A stretch of DNA of 64,000 nt, taken from positions 1 to 64,000 of the forward strand of contig JASANE010029376.1 of the NCBI GenBank assembly GCA_030248225.1. The letters are read 5' to 3'. Below are positions 21,782 to 33,865 of this stretch, piece after piece. A program made the translations under genes and the position numbers. The notes below the pieces were generated by a model. It had not been told where the DNA came from and ran no database searches. It worked only from the letters and a program-made list of their open reading frames with translations. Position 1 is the stretch's first letter. Each line of letters starts with the position of its first letter. This DNA is from Trileptium ribeirensis (lineage: Eukaryota > Nematoda > Enoplea > Enoplida > Thoracostomopsidae).

Positions 21782-24700
21782 TGTAACAGGCCCGCTTCGG
21801 CCCTGTCACGAGCGTTTCATGGCTTTCGTACCCAAGTTTCGTCTAAACGCGTTCTCAGGGGAACCGTTTTACATAAAATGCCGTATTATATCACGGGAAC
21901 CGTTTTACATAAAATGCCGCATTATATCACGGGAATCGTTTTACAGAAAATACTGTATTATATCACGGGAACCGCGTTGTATAAAATACCGTAGTGGATT
22001 AGTGAACCGTTTGTATAAAATGTTTTACCATATTAGTGAATCGTTTGTATAAAATGTTATACCATGTCAGTGAACCGTTTGTATAAAATGTTTACCATAT
22101 TAGTGAATCGCTTGTATAAAATGTTATACCATGTTAGTGAACCGTTTGTATAAAATGTTTTACCATATTAGTGAACCGTTTGTATAACATGTTTTACCAT
22201 ACTAGTGAACCGTTTGTATAAAATATTTTACCATATTAGTGAATCGCTTGTATAAAATGTTATACCATGTTAGTGAACCGTTTGTATAAAATCTTTTACC
22301 ATATTAGTGAACCATTTGCATAAAATGTTTTACCATACTAGTGAATCGTTTGTATAAAATGCTATCCCATATCAGTGAACCGTTTGTATAAAATGTTATA
22401 CCATGTTAGTGAACCGTCTGTGTAAAAATGTTATACCATATCAGGGTACACTTTGTAAAAAAATTGTTGTACCATGTCAGTGAACTGCTTGTATAAAATG
22501 CCGTAACATATCAGTGAGCCGTTTGTATGAACATGCTGTATGGGGCCAGAAGGTCGTACTATATCAATGAACCGTTTCGCATAATATGTCGTACTCCTTT
22601 GTTGTGACTGACGAATTTGATCACCGGGACGAGTGTTGTGCGAGGCACGCTGGACGAAATAAGGAAAATCAGGCTGATTAAACTGATTTAGGAGACTGGA
22701 TACTACGCTCCACACCGACGGAAAATAGGCATCACACAGAAACCGCAACCAATCGCCGCTTCGCGTTGAAACTTTGACGGTGGTGACCGTCCGGGGATAG
22801 GAGGCCCCTGGCTGCACGTTCAAGAAAGCAAGTTTGTTAAGATTGAAACCAAAAATATTAAGTCTACTTGGTTTTAGCGATACTTTACGTAATGGTCACG
22901 GAAAACAACAAGTCGCAACAAGCGGAAATCATACGTTTGGTAGCCTTCGCGATTATAAGGAACGACGGATGTCGGATAAATTCGAAGGCCCGTCACCGTC
23001 TATTGTACCATGATCCGGAAAATAACCGGAGCAGGCTGGTAGGACACTTTGGGGAATTGTGGTTGGACATCCAAAGACGCACCGGACAATGCCGGAACTT
23101 CGCATGTAACGTATAGAGACAATAGCTACTTACGCTAGGTGGGATTGTCAAAGTGGAATCCGGACTGTTACCCCCGCATATTTAGGACGTACTATATATA
23201 AAAAATATGTACATGTATACACACGTGTGTACCCCCTGGACGACTCTTTCAGGTAAAATCGCCTCGTTTCCGTAGCCCCGTTGTAGTATGCGACTTTCGA
23301 ACAGGTGCACGCGACTTTCGAACCGGTGCATGCGACCCCTCGTGTTGTTCATAGTGACTAGTCGAGTCCAACGACGTGTGCTGGACCTCCGTCCGAGTCT
23401 CTGCTGACTCGCTGTAGTCACTCAAAGGTGCCTTGAGCACTGTTACCGACCACTGATGGGCACCGATAATTCGAGATTTTTCTCTCAACTCTAAAACAGG
23501 CAAACCGCCACTGATTTGGATTCGTCTCGATGAGACATTTCCAAAAATACCCGGCGGGTCTCGATCCGCCGCCCCGTTAACCCTGGACAGCCAGCAAAAG
23601 TGCCCCTACCGTTGCCACTACTCTCTCTAAACGCCGTAATTTTAGCATCATCCTTACCCCCGCCGCCCCTGTGGCGGTATCACCCCTCGTTCAGATCGCC
23701 GTTGGACGATGAGTCCAACGATATCCGGCGGGCGTTGCTCAGCCCAACCGTTAACGCGGGAGAGCCCGCTGAAGCCCCCATACTAATACATATAGGAACC
23801 CATAAGTGGGTGCCGACCTGCTACTACGCCCCTCCCCCTCGTGTTCGGTACCAATCGACCCCGTTTTCCGTCCTGGGACCGAATCTGACCCCAGCCCCTC
23901 GAAAATCTTCCCGGATTCCCTTTGTCCCGCTTCCCTTCCCACGCCCGCTTCGTGTCCTCGCTGTCCTTTCGTCTTCTTGTCCTCGTTCTCTCTAACCGAC
24001 ATTTCTCTTTTGTTGTTGTTGTTGTTGGCGTGTTGTGCGTGTGTGTTTATCCTGAGCGACCTTTCTGTCGCTCAGGACGCCAACATGTCTAATGTGTACT
24101 GTGTGTGTTTGTGTATGTGTTCGTGTGTCTTCCATGAGTATTTATAGATAGATATGTATATATGTATGTATACATAAGGACACAGAAAAAACGGACGGAC
24201 GAGGACACCACGTACTAAAAGATGTTAAATTTTAGAGTTTTACGGACGGACAAAATACGGACGGATAGGACGAACGGGGGGCGACTTTAGGGCCCTCCCG
24301 CGGACCCTAGGGGCCCTGGAGCAGGGCGCCTGACCAGATAGGAGTACTTTAAGGTTTGCCCCGTCTCTGACTTCGAGACGGGCATTTTCCCGTCGTCGGT
24401 TCCCCCCCGGCGAGACTTTGAAACATAGGCGGTCACAGGAAAATTTGAAATAAGCTTGATTTCTATTGAAGTTCTACGATGTCCTCATGAACGAGGGTCA
24501 TAGGCTAAGTTAAATTTGGCTTAATTAGGAGGGCGGCAAATCGGAACCACAAAGGCGACATAGCAGATGGGGTCACCAAACAATTAGAGCTTCGGCTGAT
24601 TGCTGGTCGTTGCGTGAGACGGCGAGTTGGCGGTTAAACCAAGGAGAAAAGAGCAAACAAATTCAAAAAGCTTAGAAATCGAGTGTCCCGGAAGTCGATA

Positions 24701-25500
24701 ACGTTGACCCAACCAATCTGGGACAGGAAGTCAAGTAAAGAAGACTCGAATTTCAACGAACATCCGGCACTAATTCCTGGAAGTTGAGGCTTAAAAAGCT
24801 CAAGTTTCATGAGAAAATCGGGCTAAAATCACAGATGGTCAACTTCCGAGTACTCGGAGGGTTTAAATTTGATATCGGCAAATCTAATTGAAGCCGACTC
24901 TCCCTAAGGACATCGACGGTTTACGGTAGCCGTCAAGATTCAAATTTCCGGAAGTGTCCCCAATTGGACACTGGACAGAAAACCCAAAAAATTGGGCGTC
25001 ATGAAACCGCCACCGATTGGATAGCGACAAAATCGCTATCCTAAACTATGGGCAGAAAATTCGAGGCGACGGCCAACGCGTCGACTCGCGGAATCAGTTC
25101 GACTTCGAGGCGCGGAGTTCGGTCGACTCTACTGACCGGCTCCGACGCTAGGGTTTATGATGTATCGTTTTACATTGTTTTTCTGCTTTCCCGTGTTTTG
25201 GCTTTTGCGAGTTCGGAATGGGATTCGACGGTTGGAGACCCCGCGTAGACGTCTTTCGTCTTGCGGAAGGGGACTAGCGATTGCAGTCGTAAATCGAATA
25301 GTGTAAGTCAAGAGGAGAACCGAGAGTATGGGGGTTTACTTTCCCCAAATGTAACAGTGACAGGTCGTTCATAGGTAACCTAATAAGTTCGTTGACAAAC
25401 CTCCACCCATGGAGTCCCGTTTACGGCAGCTTGAGTGATTACACGAGATGGTGACAAATTTTAGGTGACAAAGTCGAAGTCATTCTGATTCCCCGTGGTC
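21782..25500 (+). mobile_element. Long terminal repeat, copy C
   Basis: Same start as copy A (TGTAACAGGCCCGCTTCGG) and same last shared bases (CCCCGTGGTC). It has the same order of landmarks: GACCGTCCGG-(G/A)ATAGGAGGC at about 22,785; TACGCTAGGT at 23,132; two GGCGGG repeat units; the TTG tract; the 20-nt hairpin at 24,054; and the GGATAGCGAC/ATCGCTATC stem at 25,018. It is more diverged than A and B are from each other and contains a minisatellite absent from them. No internal element region adjoins it, so it is probably a solo LTR. It lies in the intron between HERC2 exons 17 and 18. Confidence 0.6.
21861..22600 (+). repeat. 34-bp minisatellite, about 21 units, inside LTR copy C
   Basis: Units read approximately TTAGTGAACCGTTTGTATAA followed by AATGTTTTACCATA. 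The first three or four units form a separate variant (GGAACCGTTTTACATAAAAT). In the middle, units alternate between TTTTACCATATTAGT and TTATACCATGTTAGT ends, giving a 68-bp higher-order repeat. The last units are degraded. There are no distinct spacers, so it is not a CRISPR-like array. Confidence 0.92.
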
Positions 25501-26885
25501 TTATGCGTCGGTCACATTAAGATGCGTGCACTCACTGCACATGGTTACGCGAGAACCGCAGTGCTCGTTACACTGCAGTTGTTGTTACATTGTAATGACA
25601 ATGTTGTCAGTCGCTACAAGCTTCGCGAAACAGCTGACATTTCTGAACGATGCTTGTAGCGATTATATCAGTTGATGTTACACTGCCTGTAACAACATTG
25701 TTTGAAGTCGCACGCGCATTGTAACGACAACAAAGATTGCCACACGGTTGTGTAACCAGAAATAACATATTGGCACTGCAGTTGTAACAGAATTCGTAGT
25801 AGCTGCAAGCTGGTGTAACAGCAGTTGAGAACTTTGTTATAAGAACCCAAATTGTTGAACTCGGGCGGGATCCTGACTAGTGACACTATCGAGATTGCAA
25901 AGCGTAGTGAAGTATATTACATGTGAAGTATATTTTGCTTGCACCACTAAATAGTCGCAATGTTTACATGAGATAAGTTGCAGCTCAGTTTTGAAACTGC
26001 ATAAACACAGCGGGTTTAGTAACAGGTTTATACTAACAGGTTAAAACGTCATACGCTTTAAGCCTAAACGTACTTATCTGTTTTGAACTGTTAAATTTTA
26101 CAACATCTAGCAGAAGGAATAGGAAGCTTCATCCGTTTCTGACAATTCCCGGAAATCCAATATTATTTTATTTACCAGTTGTATTAATGCTAGCGATGTG
26201 TTCAAAATACTCACTAGCTCTATAGAGCAGGGCAGGTCCGATATCTCATCCCAGCCTTGTTTCAAACTGGCGACTTTACCCAAAGCTTTAGCAACTGAGC
26301 CAATGAATCACTATATCATATATAATGCAATGTAATACATCTCGGATCCAAATCGGAGGTCATCGTATGTAGCCATATTTTGAAAGAAAGGTTTTTGGCA
26401 CATTGGAAGGGATAATTTTAGTATCATATAAGGTCCCGAATTTGAAAGATTCGAAACAGCAGTCAATTAGGTAACGTTGTCACATATTGTGAGAAGTGCT
26501 TAGATTGATTTTTACGCATTTTGTCATGTTTTGAAGTTTATTAGTGACTTCAACTTAAAAACAAATATTTGAGTCGCTCTGCAACCTTTTTCAACAATTC
26601 ACAGTTTTTTATTAGGATTATATGTACCCTGAATAAAGCATATTGGACAGTTTTACGCGGTACAACGGATCATATATATCAAAATTGGTGCTAAATTTTT
26701 TTATGTTCCCACGGGCACGTAGCCAAAAAGATGCCAGAGTGGTCTCACGCCTTTCTTAGATTGCGGTTGCCCCTTCCCAAAGACGTAATAGTTGAAAAGC
26801 ATTTTAAAAACAAACAGATTCAATAAACCAGTGAATTATCGGCAGTCAATGTATTTTATTTGCTTTTATATATTGTCTTAATACA
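25501..26885. other. Intronic DNA with GTTGTTAC/GTAACAAC palindromic motifs
   Basis: From 25,560 to 25,870 the motifs GTTGTTAC, TGTAACAAC and CGCTACAAGC alternate in both orientations, resembling the left flank of LTR copy C. This suggests copy C landed within an older palindromic repeat. The rest shows nothing I can support. Confidence 0.4.
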
Positions 26886-27110
26886 TATGTAATAACCGGT
26901 GACGCAGCTGCATGGCGCAACTTCCTAACACCACGCCCATACGACCCCGGCTATCGTAACCTCAAGGGTGGACCGTGAATACTAAATTTTAATCCTATTC
27001 TTGGTCAGACCCAAGAAGCTACGCAGCTTAGCAGGCCGCAGGCGCGCTTCACGGGGTGTGTTCGGACCCCGCCCGAAAGGTTGCGCACGTGTCTAGTATC
27101 GGGTATGATT
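26886..27110 (+). repeat. GC-rich 225-bp dispersed repeat, copy D2
   Basis: Second copy of the repeat at 11,350-11,574, on the opposite strand. It begins ATGTAATAACCGGTGACG and ends GTCTAGTATCGGGTATGAT. It is a GC-rich island in AT-rich intron sequence and encodes no protein. Confidence 0.7.
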
Positions 27111-27608
27111 TCATGCTGGTTTAGTTGAGTTACTAATACTATAATGATCACATAATTAAGTTACCACAACAATACATTTTTCTTATGTTAATAAAAATTT
27201 ATACTGAGACTACTGTGTTCCACCCAGTTAATTTTTTTGGTAAAATTAAGATATGAAATAGAAAAAATAACGTAACTGTCCTTTTGTCTGGTTTGTCAAC
27301 CAAACACCCAAATCAAAAAGACCTAAAGCTGTAGACGTGCAAATTCCGATAAGATACCATGGTCTAGATTCAAACCACAGTACACCAAATACATGACATA
27401 TTTACGTTGTTCGTTATGTACATTGATTAGAAAAAACAAAACAAGACAACGTTGTTGTAGGGAACTCAACGAGCTTGCTCTTACAAAGGTAAGCAGAGAG
27501 CTTATTCAACAAAACTGGCATCCTCTCAGTTCTTATGCTCCGAGCATTGATAATATTTGAGTCATTCTGTATAATATTAAAATGACACATAAAAGGATAA
27601 AAATGTAC

Positions 27609-27750
27609 TTGCCTCGTCTTTAAATTCTTTCGGAAACGCAGATCGTCCGACTAAAGCATCCGTGGCACGTTTTGCTATACAATAGTTTGTAAACCACGAT
27701 GTCTCGATTATTTTGTCAACTCCAATTTCACAACACAAGCTGCACAGTAC
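27609..27750 (-). CDS. HERC2: HERC2 exon 17: helical linker before RLD3
   Basis: Acceptor TTTTACAG|GTACTG, phase 0. It encodes VLCSLCCEIGVDK ... TNYCIAKRATDALVGRSAFP-KEFKDEA, matching the HERC2 linker stretch VLVALACDLELD ... RRYCMASRVAVAL ... LFLDEVA. The donor could be GCAA|GTACAT (phase 1, compatible with exon 18) or the GC-type GAG|GCAAGT four bases earlier. Only the first keeps exon 18 open. Confidence 0.85.
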
Positions 27751-29392
27751 CTGTAAAACACAAGCTGCACAGGTATTTATAAAACACAATTTTTTTCTAG
27801 TGATACGAAGTTTATAACTATTCTCCAAACAGAGCCAGCCATAACATGCGGAGGAACTTTTTTCAAACCGGGCGGAAATACTTTAACGGGTGTTATATTT
27901 TAAATCGTTCACGTCAGAAACGATAATAGAGCGCATCAGTTTGGAACGACTGAACAAAAATCTACTCCTGAAATATATGGTGAATATATTCTTACAGAAT
28001 GTTCATCATAACTGGCTTCTCCAAATCGGGTCTCTCCCTAACTTTTCGACTACAATAGACCGGTCTGATCCGCCCCATCCACACTTTGATTTTTAGTCCC
28101 ACAATGCTCGAAAAAACATTCATTTTTTGGTATTTTCGCAGCTTTACATTAATAATTTTCCGTTTCGTAATATATAAACTAACAAGGCATAATAATGTAT
28201 AAACTACGATGACGTAAATCCACAACAATTAGCAATGATGGCACTCGGTTTATTCAACAGCTGCTAAATATATCTAAATTTTGCAAATTCGTGTTCTACC
28301 TTCGAAAACCATACCCGTTAGTGAGCAGGAAACATTTATGGTGTTCACAAACATGAATGCCATCGGTATTTTCTATGATTTATGCTAGTGTTTTTAAATG
28401 AAGGGCTATGCAGAGGACAGTATACATATTATTTTACATAAATAAAAATTTAAAATTCCAAAAAATACAAAAATCATTTAAATCTCAAAATTTGCGCGAA
28501 AATACATCGATATAAATACTTGGAAAAATAGGTGTTGAAAAGATAAACACAAGAGCTTCTGATGACAAAATTATATCATGAACATATGTACAGAATTTCA
28601 GTAAGTGAGAAAAAATAATTATTGTATTTCAAATTACTACTTTTGTTGTTGAACATAGAATTTTGTTTTACATTTCTGCTTCATGTGTCGTAAAAATATT
28701 GACTGAAATCCATTTAGTTTTGATGATATAAATATTCGCGACTTGAAATTTATAGATTACGCTGCACTACTGCATACTGTATTGAACAGCAGTTCAGAAT
28801 AAAATAATAAACATGGGACAAACAGGCTTTACCTCAAAATTCTAACTGTGCGAATTTTGTACACTTTAGCGAGATACAGTTCTTGCTTGCTGGCAAACAC
28901 ATTATTACTAGCACTTTAAAACATATATACGACCACTCATATACCCGATCACAGCGAGTTGCCCATGAAAAAGGAATATGCTTTATACTTATGCACACTT
29001 GAGGCTAAAATTCAACCGCTAAATTTACATATTCAATTCAGCGTTTAATTTGACTTTGAACTAGAATTCGTCTATTTTTTATTGCTCATCGGGTTTCGGT
29101 TAAAATCATCTATACCGAACCTGTGAATTTTTTGTTCGTTGGTAATCTAGGCGTGTATTTTTATGAAACGTTGTGCAAACGCACCTATTTTGCACCAAAA
29201 ATTCCTGACGATTAAACTCAAACGGCAAACTTAGTTTTTGCATGATAGAACTAAGTTTAAACATTATACTTAGACAGAGTTTAGATGACGACATACGTTC
29301 AGAGTTCGGCTCACAATGGGTTTATTTTTAAAGCTTATGTAATTACAGTTACGATAAATAAATATTCCTCATAACAATAAATCCATGGTTAC
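27751..29392. other. HERC2 intron 16, no recognised feature
   Basis: AT-rich; short frames on both strands show no family resemblance and no matched splice signals. Confidence 0.5.
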
Positions 29393-29551
29393 CTTCAAAA
29401 ACATGCTATGCGATAGACGACGTCCTGAACGAACTGCGCTCTCCTCGTATGCATATTGGCGTTTCAAAACGGTTGGCAACGTATCTTTGAGTTTATTTAA
29501 CCAGCGATGACCGGAGCTAGTTGTTTCGGCACTAGACCATGCGTCCGTCAT
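29393..29551 (-). CDS. HERC2: HERC2 exon 16: helical linker
   Basis: A 159-nt phase 0/0 exon bounded by GTGTACAG|ATGACG and TTGAAG|GTAACC. The translation contains LKDTLPTVLKRQYAYEE and SGRRLSHSMFLK. This matches LVKGLPEALQRQFEYEDP and GGKQLLHSPFFK of vertebrate HERC2 between RLD2 and RLD3. The ATG at its start is an internal codon, not an initiator. Confidence 0.93.
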
Positions 29552-31329
29552 CTGTACACATTTAAAAAATAAAATGTATTAAAGTTTGCATACAGCCACA
29601 TTTTCCTAGTTAATTTTTAAATATAAATAGTCGGGCTTGACCAATAATAATTGTTACCAATCTCGTTACTGTCATTACAGTCATGAGCAAAAATACAAAA
29701 AACCGGACGGATGCAATTGTGTCTTAACGTGGACGGATGGAATTTCAACTACAGCTAACTAAAACAATATTGCATCCCGCTTCCCCCGTTTTGTTACGAG
29801 TGTCCGTGACGGTACAATACCTGCTCTAATTACGACATTTACTATTCCCTACCGCAATAGATGTTTGCACACATTATATTGGGCAAATTATATACATTCT
29901 TACATGATAGGCTACATAGATAAATGCAACCTGGTTTACAAAATTACAAGTAACTGTGTTTACCACAGTCCCGTAAATATTGGTTTAAAGCAACTGAATT
30001 CAGTTTGGCAGAGCGCAAAGCATAGAGAATGCACTTCTGTCACTCGGTGAATGTACAGGCTTTTTAAACAACATATTTTTATAATTTTAACTATCGCCTA
30101 TTACTGCGCACATTGTTTCAAGATATTAGGTGGATCCGGCTTTGAGTGGAAACAGAATTTTAGTTCCTAATTTTCTACTCAGTTCCAAACATTTCTACCG
30201 TTTGCCATTTTATGGCGTACGTGTTTTTAACGTTTCAAAATACCGATACCTATAATGGTGGATACTGGCCAAGACTGATAGCAAACTAAGCCCTAATAAT
30301 CAATAGTAATAACAACGTTTAATCCAAACATGGGCAAACACATTTTGCTTTAAATACTGCAGTTATTTCACCGTTAATAATGACTTCAATATTTCCATGA
30401 ATGATTACTAAAATACTGTTACAGACAAAAGAAACATTCCAGTAAGCGACGTACATATTTTTTCATATTTTACGGCTAATAGTAGCAATTAAAATGTAAC
30501 CAAATAAATTATATGCACAGTCCCACACAAGAAAATAAAAGTAACTTTTTCTGTCACTATTCGTGAATGGAATCATAATACTCTTATTTTATTTGTCCAC
30601 GTGATGCTTCGCATGTCTTTGGCGAACAGCCAATTTTTTTCAAGCCGTAAATGTAATAACGAATCTGGTACAGCCAAGTCTATCTTCTCCAGATTTGGAG
30701 ACTACAAAACAGCTGACTTCCACTCCAACAGAAAATTTGCCCCAGCAAAAGACTCCCAACGCAAATCGTGTTTTTACAAAAATTTAAATCGTGTTTTTAC
30801 AAAAATTTCGGTACAAATCCCAGGCGTTCGGGCAACTTTAGGACAGCACTACCCCCTTCTTTTCGCCACTCTTGCGGAGAACAGAGCGTGGTCAGGATTT
30901 GGAAAAGGGCAGTCTCAGTTACTCCAAAGTTGGTCCAGTCACTAACTTTCGTGAGAAGGGTCAACTGTGAGGTGCAGCAATTTTTTTAATTCCACATTTG
31001 CTTAGTAACAAAAATGGTCGATAACTGCTCTGTCGACCGACCATTTTAGCAAAATACCAGTATGCACGTGGCCTGTCCACAGCGCTCCGAAAAGCGAGAA
31101 GGGAACTTCGGGGGTTACATGTTGATTCTCGGGAGGAAATTTCAAAGTGGGGGAGATAAATTTTGCTTAAAAATACTAAATATTTCGATATTTTCATGTA
31201 GTTTTACTGCCACGCATGTATTTGCTAGCTATAAAGCGCCATTATAAATAGTGGTAATTAATGGTTACAAAACGTTTTGCATACGAAAAATATAAATTTT
31301 GAGACATACAATTTTTGGGATTTAGTTGA

Positions 31330-31463
31330 ACATGCGTGAATTTGTTCTAAAATAGAATTTATTATTAATTTAAATAATTTCGAAATCACGAGCGAGCCAA
31401 TCGTTCGCGACTCGCTTGAACACGTTCGGTCGAAATGCAAAATTATTTCTGACACGTACTGTA
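31330..31463 (-). mobile_element. Tc1/mariner-like MITE fragment abutting the exon 15 donor
   Basis: On the minus strand it begins TACAGTACGTGTCAGAAAT immediately inside the intron. It then follows the copy at 32,862-33,040 read in reverse (GCATTTCGACCGAA, CTCGCTCG, ATTTAAATTAATA, TTAGAACAAATT). The distal end is not recognisable. The TA target base pair and the GT of the splice donor overlap. Confidence 0.6.
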
Positions 31464-31464
31464 C

Positions 31465-31550
31465 CTTTACTGGCTGTTTGCTATTAGCACTGAGTCCACC
31501 GCGCACCAGGCTATTCAATCGATCCAAAGCCCATACTTGGTTTTCCCATC
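31465..31550 (-). CDS. HERC2: HERC2 exon 15: helical linker
   Basis: An 86-nt exon with acceptor GTTGTAG|GATGGG and donor GTAAAG|GTACAG, start phase 1 and end phase 0. It encodes GWENQVWALDRLNSLVRGG and SKQPVK, matching SHRMWALQRLRKLL in HERC2. The donor's GTA coincides with the TA at the end of a MITE. Confidence 0.9.
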
Positions 31551-32021
31551 CTACAACACTAACATTATTATAAAATCACATCGAATGTTTTTGTGTATTA
31601 ACAATATAATACCTAACAGACCGACTCAATTTATGGCTACCTAACGCAAAAATGCGATATATAGTTAACAAAAGTTCAAGAATTAAATGAGTAAGTTAAT
31701 GTAATGCAAGTTCGATAATTAAATCCAAATTATATAATACGGTTCCCACACAAAATGATCGTCGTTCCAAAGAGGCTCGCAAGCAAAGCAATATTTCGTT
31801 CTGTAACAAATAGAAATTTATCACTAATTTTAGTATTTGCGAAAATTTCAATGGTTTACTCACCCACCGTTCAGGAAAGTGGTTCGAGATCTGCAGCATC
31901 ATTTCACAAAGGTGAAATATTTGTACCCCCTCAGCCCCCAAAAATTAACTTGAAAATTTCGAACAGATTTAAAAAAGTGCGCCGACATTTCGAACACGTC
32001 TCGAACAAAATTTTGAATTAA

Positions 32022-32112
32022 TCGAGCGAACATCGAAGGAACTTCGAGCGAACATCGAAGGAACTTCGAGCGAACATCGAACGAACAACACCCATTTCTG
32101 GCGAGTACTGTA
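32022..32112. repeat. 22-bp direct repeat (x3) next to a MITE end
   Basis: TCGAGCGAACATCGAAGGAA plus CT occurs at 32,022, 32,044 and 32,066 (the last unit slightly changed). The right border at 32,107-32,112 is ACTGTA, and the sequence just inside (CATTTCTGGCGAGT) matches the TACAGTA MITE family. The tandem repeat therefore lies in the subterminal part of such an element. Confidence 0.7.
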
Positions 32113-32861
32113 GCGTATATATCTTAAATTCGTTTATTCAAGTATATATTTTAGTAAAATCGGTCTCTACCACTAACACGGTAGTACGAATATGATGCAA
32201 CTAGAACTAGAAAGTTAGGCAAAATTAATAAAAAATAAAATTTTTCAGAAGAGTTCGCACACTGGCAGTAGCTTTGTATCCAGTACCTTGAGACAAGTTA
32301 ATTCAGATCGTTATACTAGAGCGTTTGTAGCGATACTTAGTGCTTCTACACTAATCGTAGTATTACTGCTGAGTCAAACTCACTGTGGTAGCTCGTTTTT
32401 CTAGCAAAAACACTATCCCTCTGGCGTCTGTGGTTCGTCCAAACATGTTTTTACCAAAACTAAATATCGATTATTTGTTAATCGATCACATCAAAATAAC
32501 AAGACGTTGACGTTATAAAAACAAACCAGTTGATTACATCATCTAGACTATAATAATTTTAGATAAAAATGATTATTCAGTAATTTTTGTCGATTTCGAA
32601 AATCTCTTAACTTGCTTCCGAAATTCTAACAAATGAGCATGGTTTTATCGCAGTCATAGGAAGGCTCATACGCTACTGTATTGACCACAATCCCCTACAT
32701 TCATGGTCCATAAGAAGAACAATGACAACACGTGCGTCTAATTAAAAGAATCATGATTTGATGCTCCCGTTATAGACTGGTCAAGCAAGCGACCCACAAA
32801 ATAGTGTATTCTAATTCCTGCCTCAAATTACGCTGCGATATATTTTTCTGAAGATGGTATG

Positions 32862-33040
32862 TACAGTACCAGCCAAAAATGAGTGTCCCTCGCTCGCGAC
32901 TCGATCGAGACTCGCCGAAATAATTTGTTCTAGAAATAGTATTAATTTAAATAGCTTGAATTTTCGAGTGAGCCACTCGCTCGAGACTCCCTTGCGATTC
33001 GGTCCAAATGCGACGTTCAGTTCTGGCATGTGCTGTTCAA
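32862..33040 (+). mobile_element. Tc1/mariner-like MITE, full copy
   Basis: Left end TACAGTACCAGCCAAAAATG, right end the complement of ACAGCACATGCCAGAACTG. The inside is rich in CGAG/CTCG motifs around ATTTAAAT. There is no ORF. The CAGT end next to TA is typical of Tc1/mariner-derived MITEs. Confidence 0.65.
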
Positions 33041-33509
33041 ATTGGTCCAAAGCACAGATGACTAAAGACCATTCAGCTTAGGATACATGAGTTTGGTCCG
33101 GGAAATACTAAATTGGTGCACATACTTGTATATAATTGTATGTGCTTGTTTGCACTATATATTACTGCCGTGACGGTTTAAGCTGGCTGATCAGCCAATG
33201 ATTTGGTTAAACTGTAGACACGGTTTACTGCGAAAAATCGATGCTTTCCCGATTTATCCACAAAGTATTAAAACAATATTTAATATAACATTTTCCCCAG
33301 AAACGAATTTAGGATTTGAAAAATATGAGGTACATGCACATTTTCGCTATTTCAGTTTTAAGACACAGCGAACTTGTTTCTATCAAGTAATGCGCAACAG
33401 ATTTCATCAAAAACAGCCGTGAATCGTGAATGCGGTTTTTACACAATTTTTTAAATTTTTTAATTTTGTGAATATTTTTACACAATAGGTTACATTCTTA
33501 TCCTTCTAA

Positions 33510-33660
33510 TACTCGTCAGACACAAATGAGCGCTGTTCGTTCGATGCCAGTTCGAGAAATTTCAAGTATTGTCAGAAATTTTTAGGGCGCTTTTTATAAA
33601 ACTGTCCCAGAGCTGTTCGAATTTTGTTCAAGAAGCGCTCGATAGTTGATCGGGTATTAG
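33510..33660 (+). mobile_element. Degenerate copy of the TACAGTA MITE family
   Basis: ATACTCGTCAGACACAAATG followed by GTTCGTTCGATG resembles the end at 32,112 read inward. The far end is not clear. Confidence 0.35.
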
Positions 33661-33757
33661 AAAATTTTGTACCATACTCGTCCGATATTAGTATAAGTCT
33701 TTTCTAGAGAGCAATATAGGTTAGATGCAGTATCAGGTAGTAAGTTTAACCACGTAC

Positions 33758-33865
33758 CAATAAACTCCAGCTGAATGCATTCAAGTAAGGCCAATGCTAC
33801 TTTAGCCGTTGTTGGAAACCGCAGACAACTGTCCCATTCTGGATTCAGAAGTTGTTTTACAAGAT
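33758..33865 (-). CDS. HERC2: HERC2 exon 14: helical linker
   Basis: 108 nt, phase 1/1, acceptor TTTCTAG|ATCTTG and donor TTATTG|GTACGT. It encodes DLVKQLLNPEWDSC and TAKVALALLECIQLEFI. Together with exon 13 it reads PSI-DLVKQLL, matching PSMDLVTCLL and the following SLAACAQLSALAA helix of HERC2. Confidence 0.9.

Noticed and set aside
21861..22600. Regular array that could suggest CRISPR
   Set aside because: Units are contiguous and all diverge; there are no unique spacers, and the genome is eukaryotic.
27610..27616. GC-type donor GAG|GCAAGT for HERC2 exon 17
   Set aside because: It would leave phase 0 and force a stop in exon 18; the GT donor four bases downstream fits.
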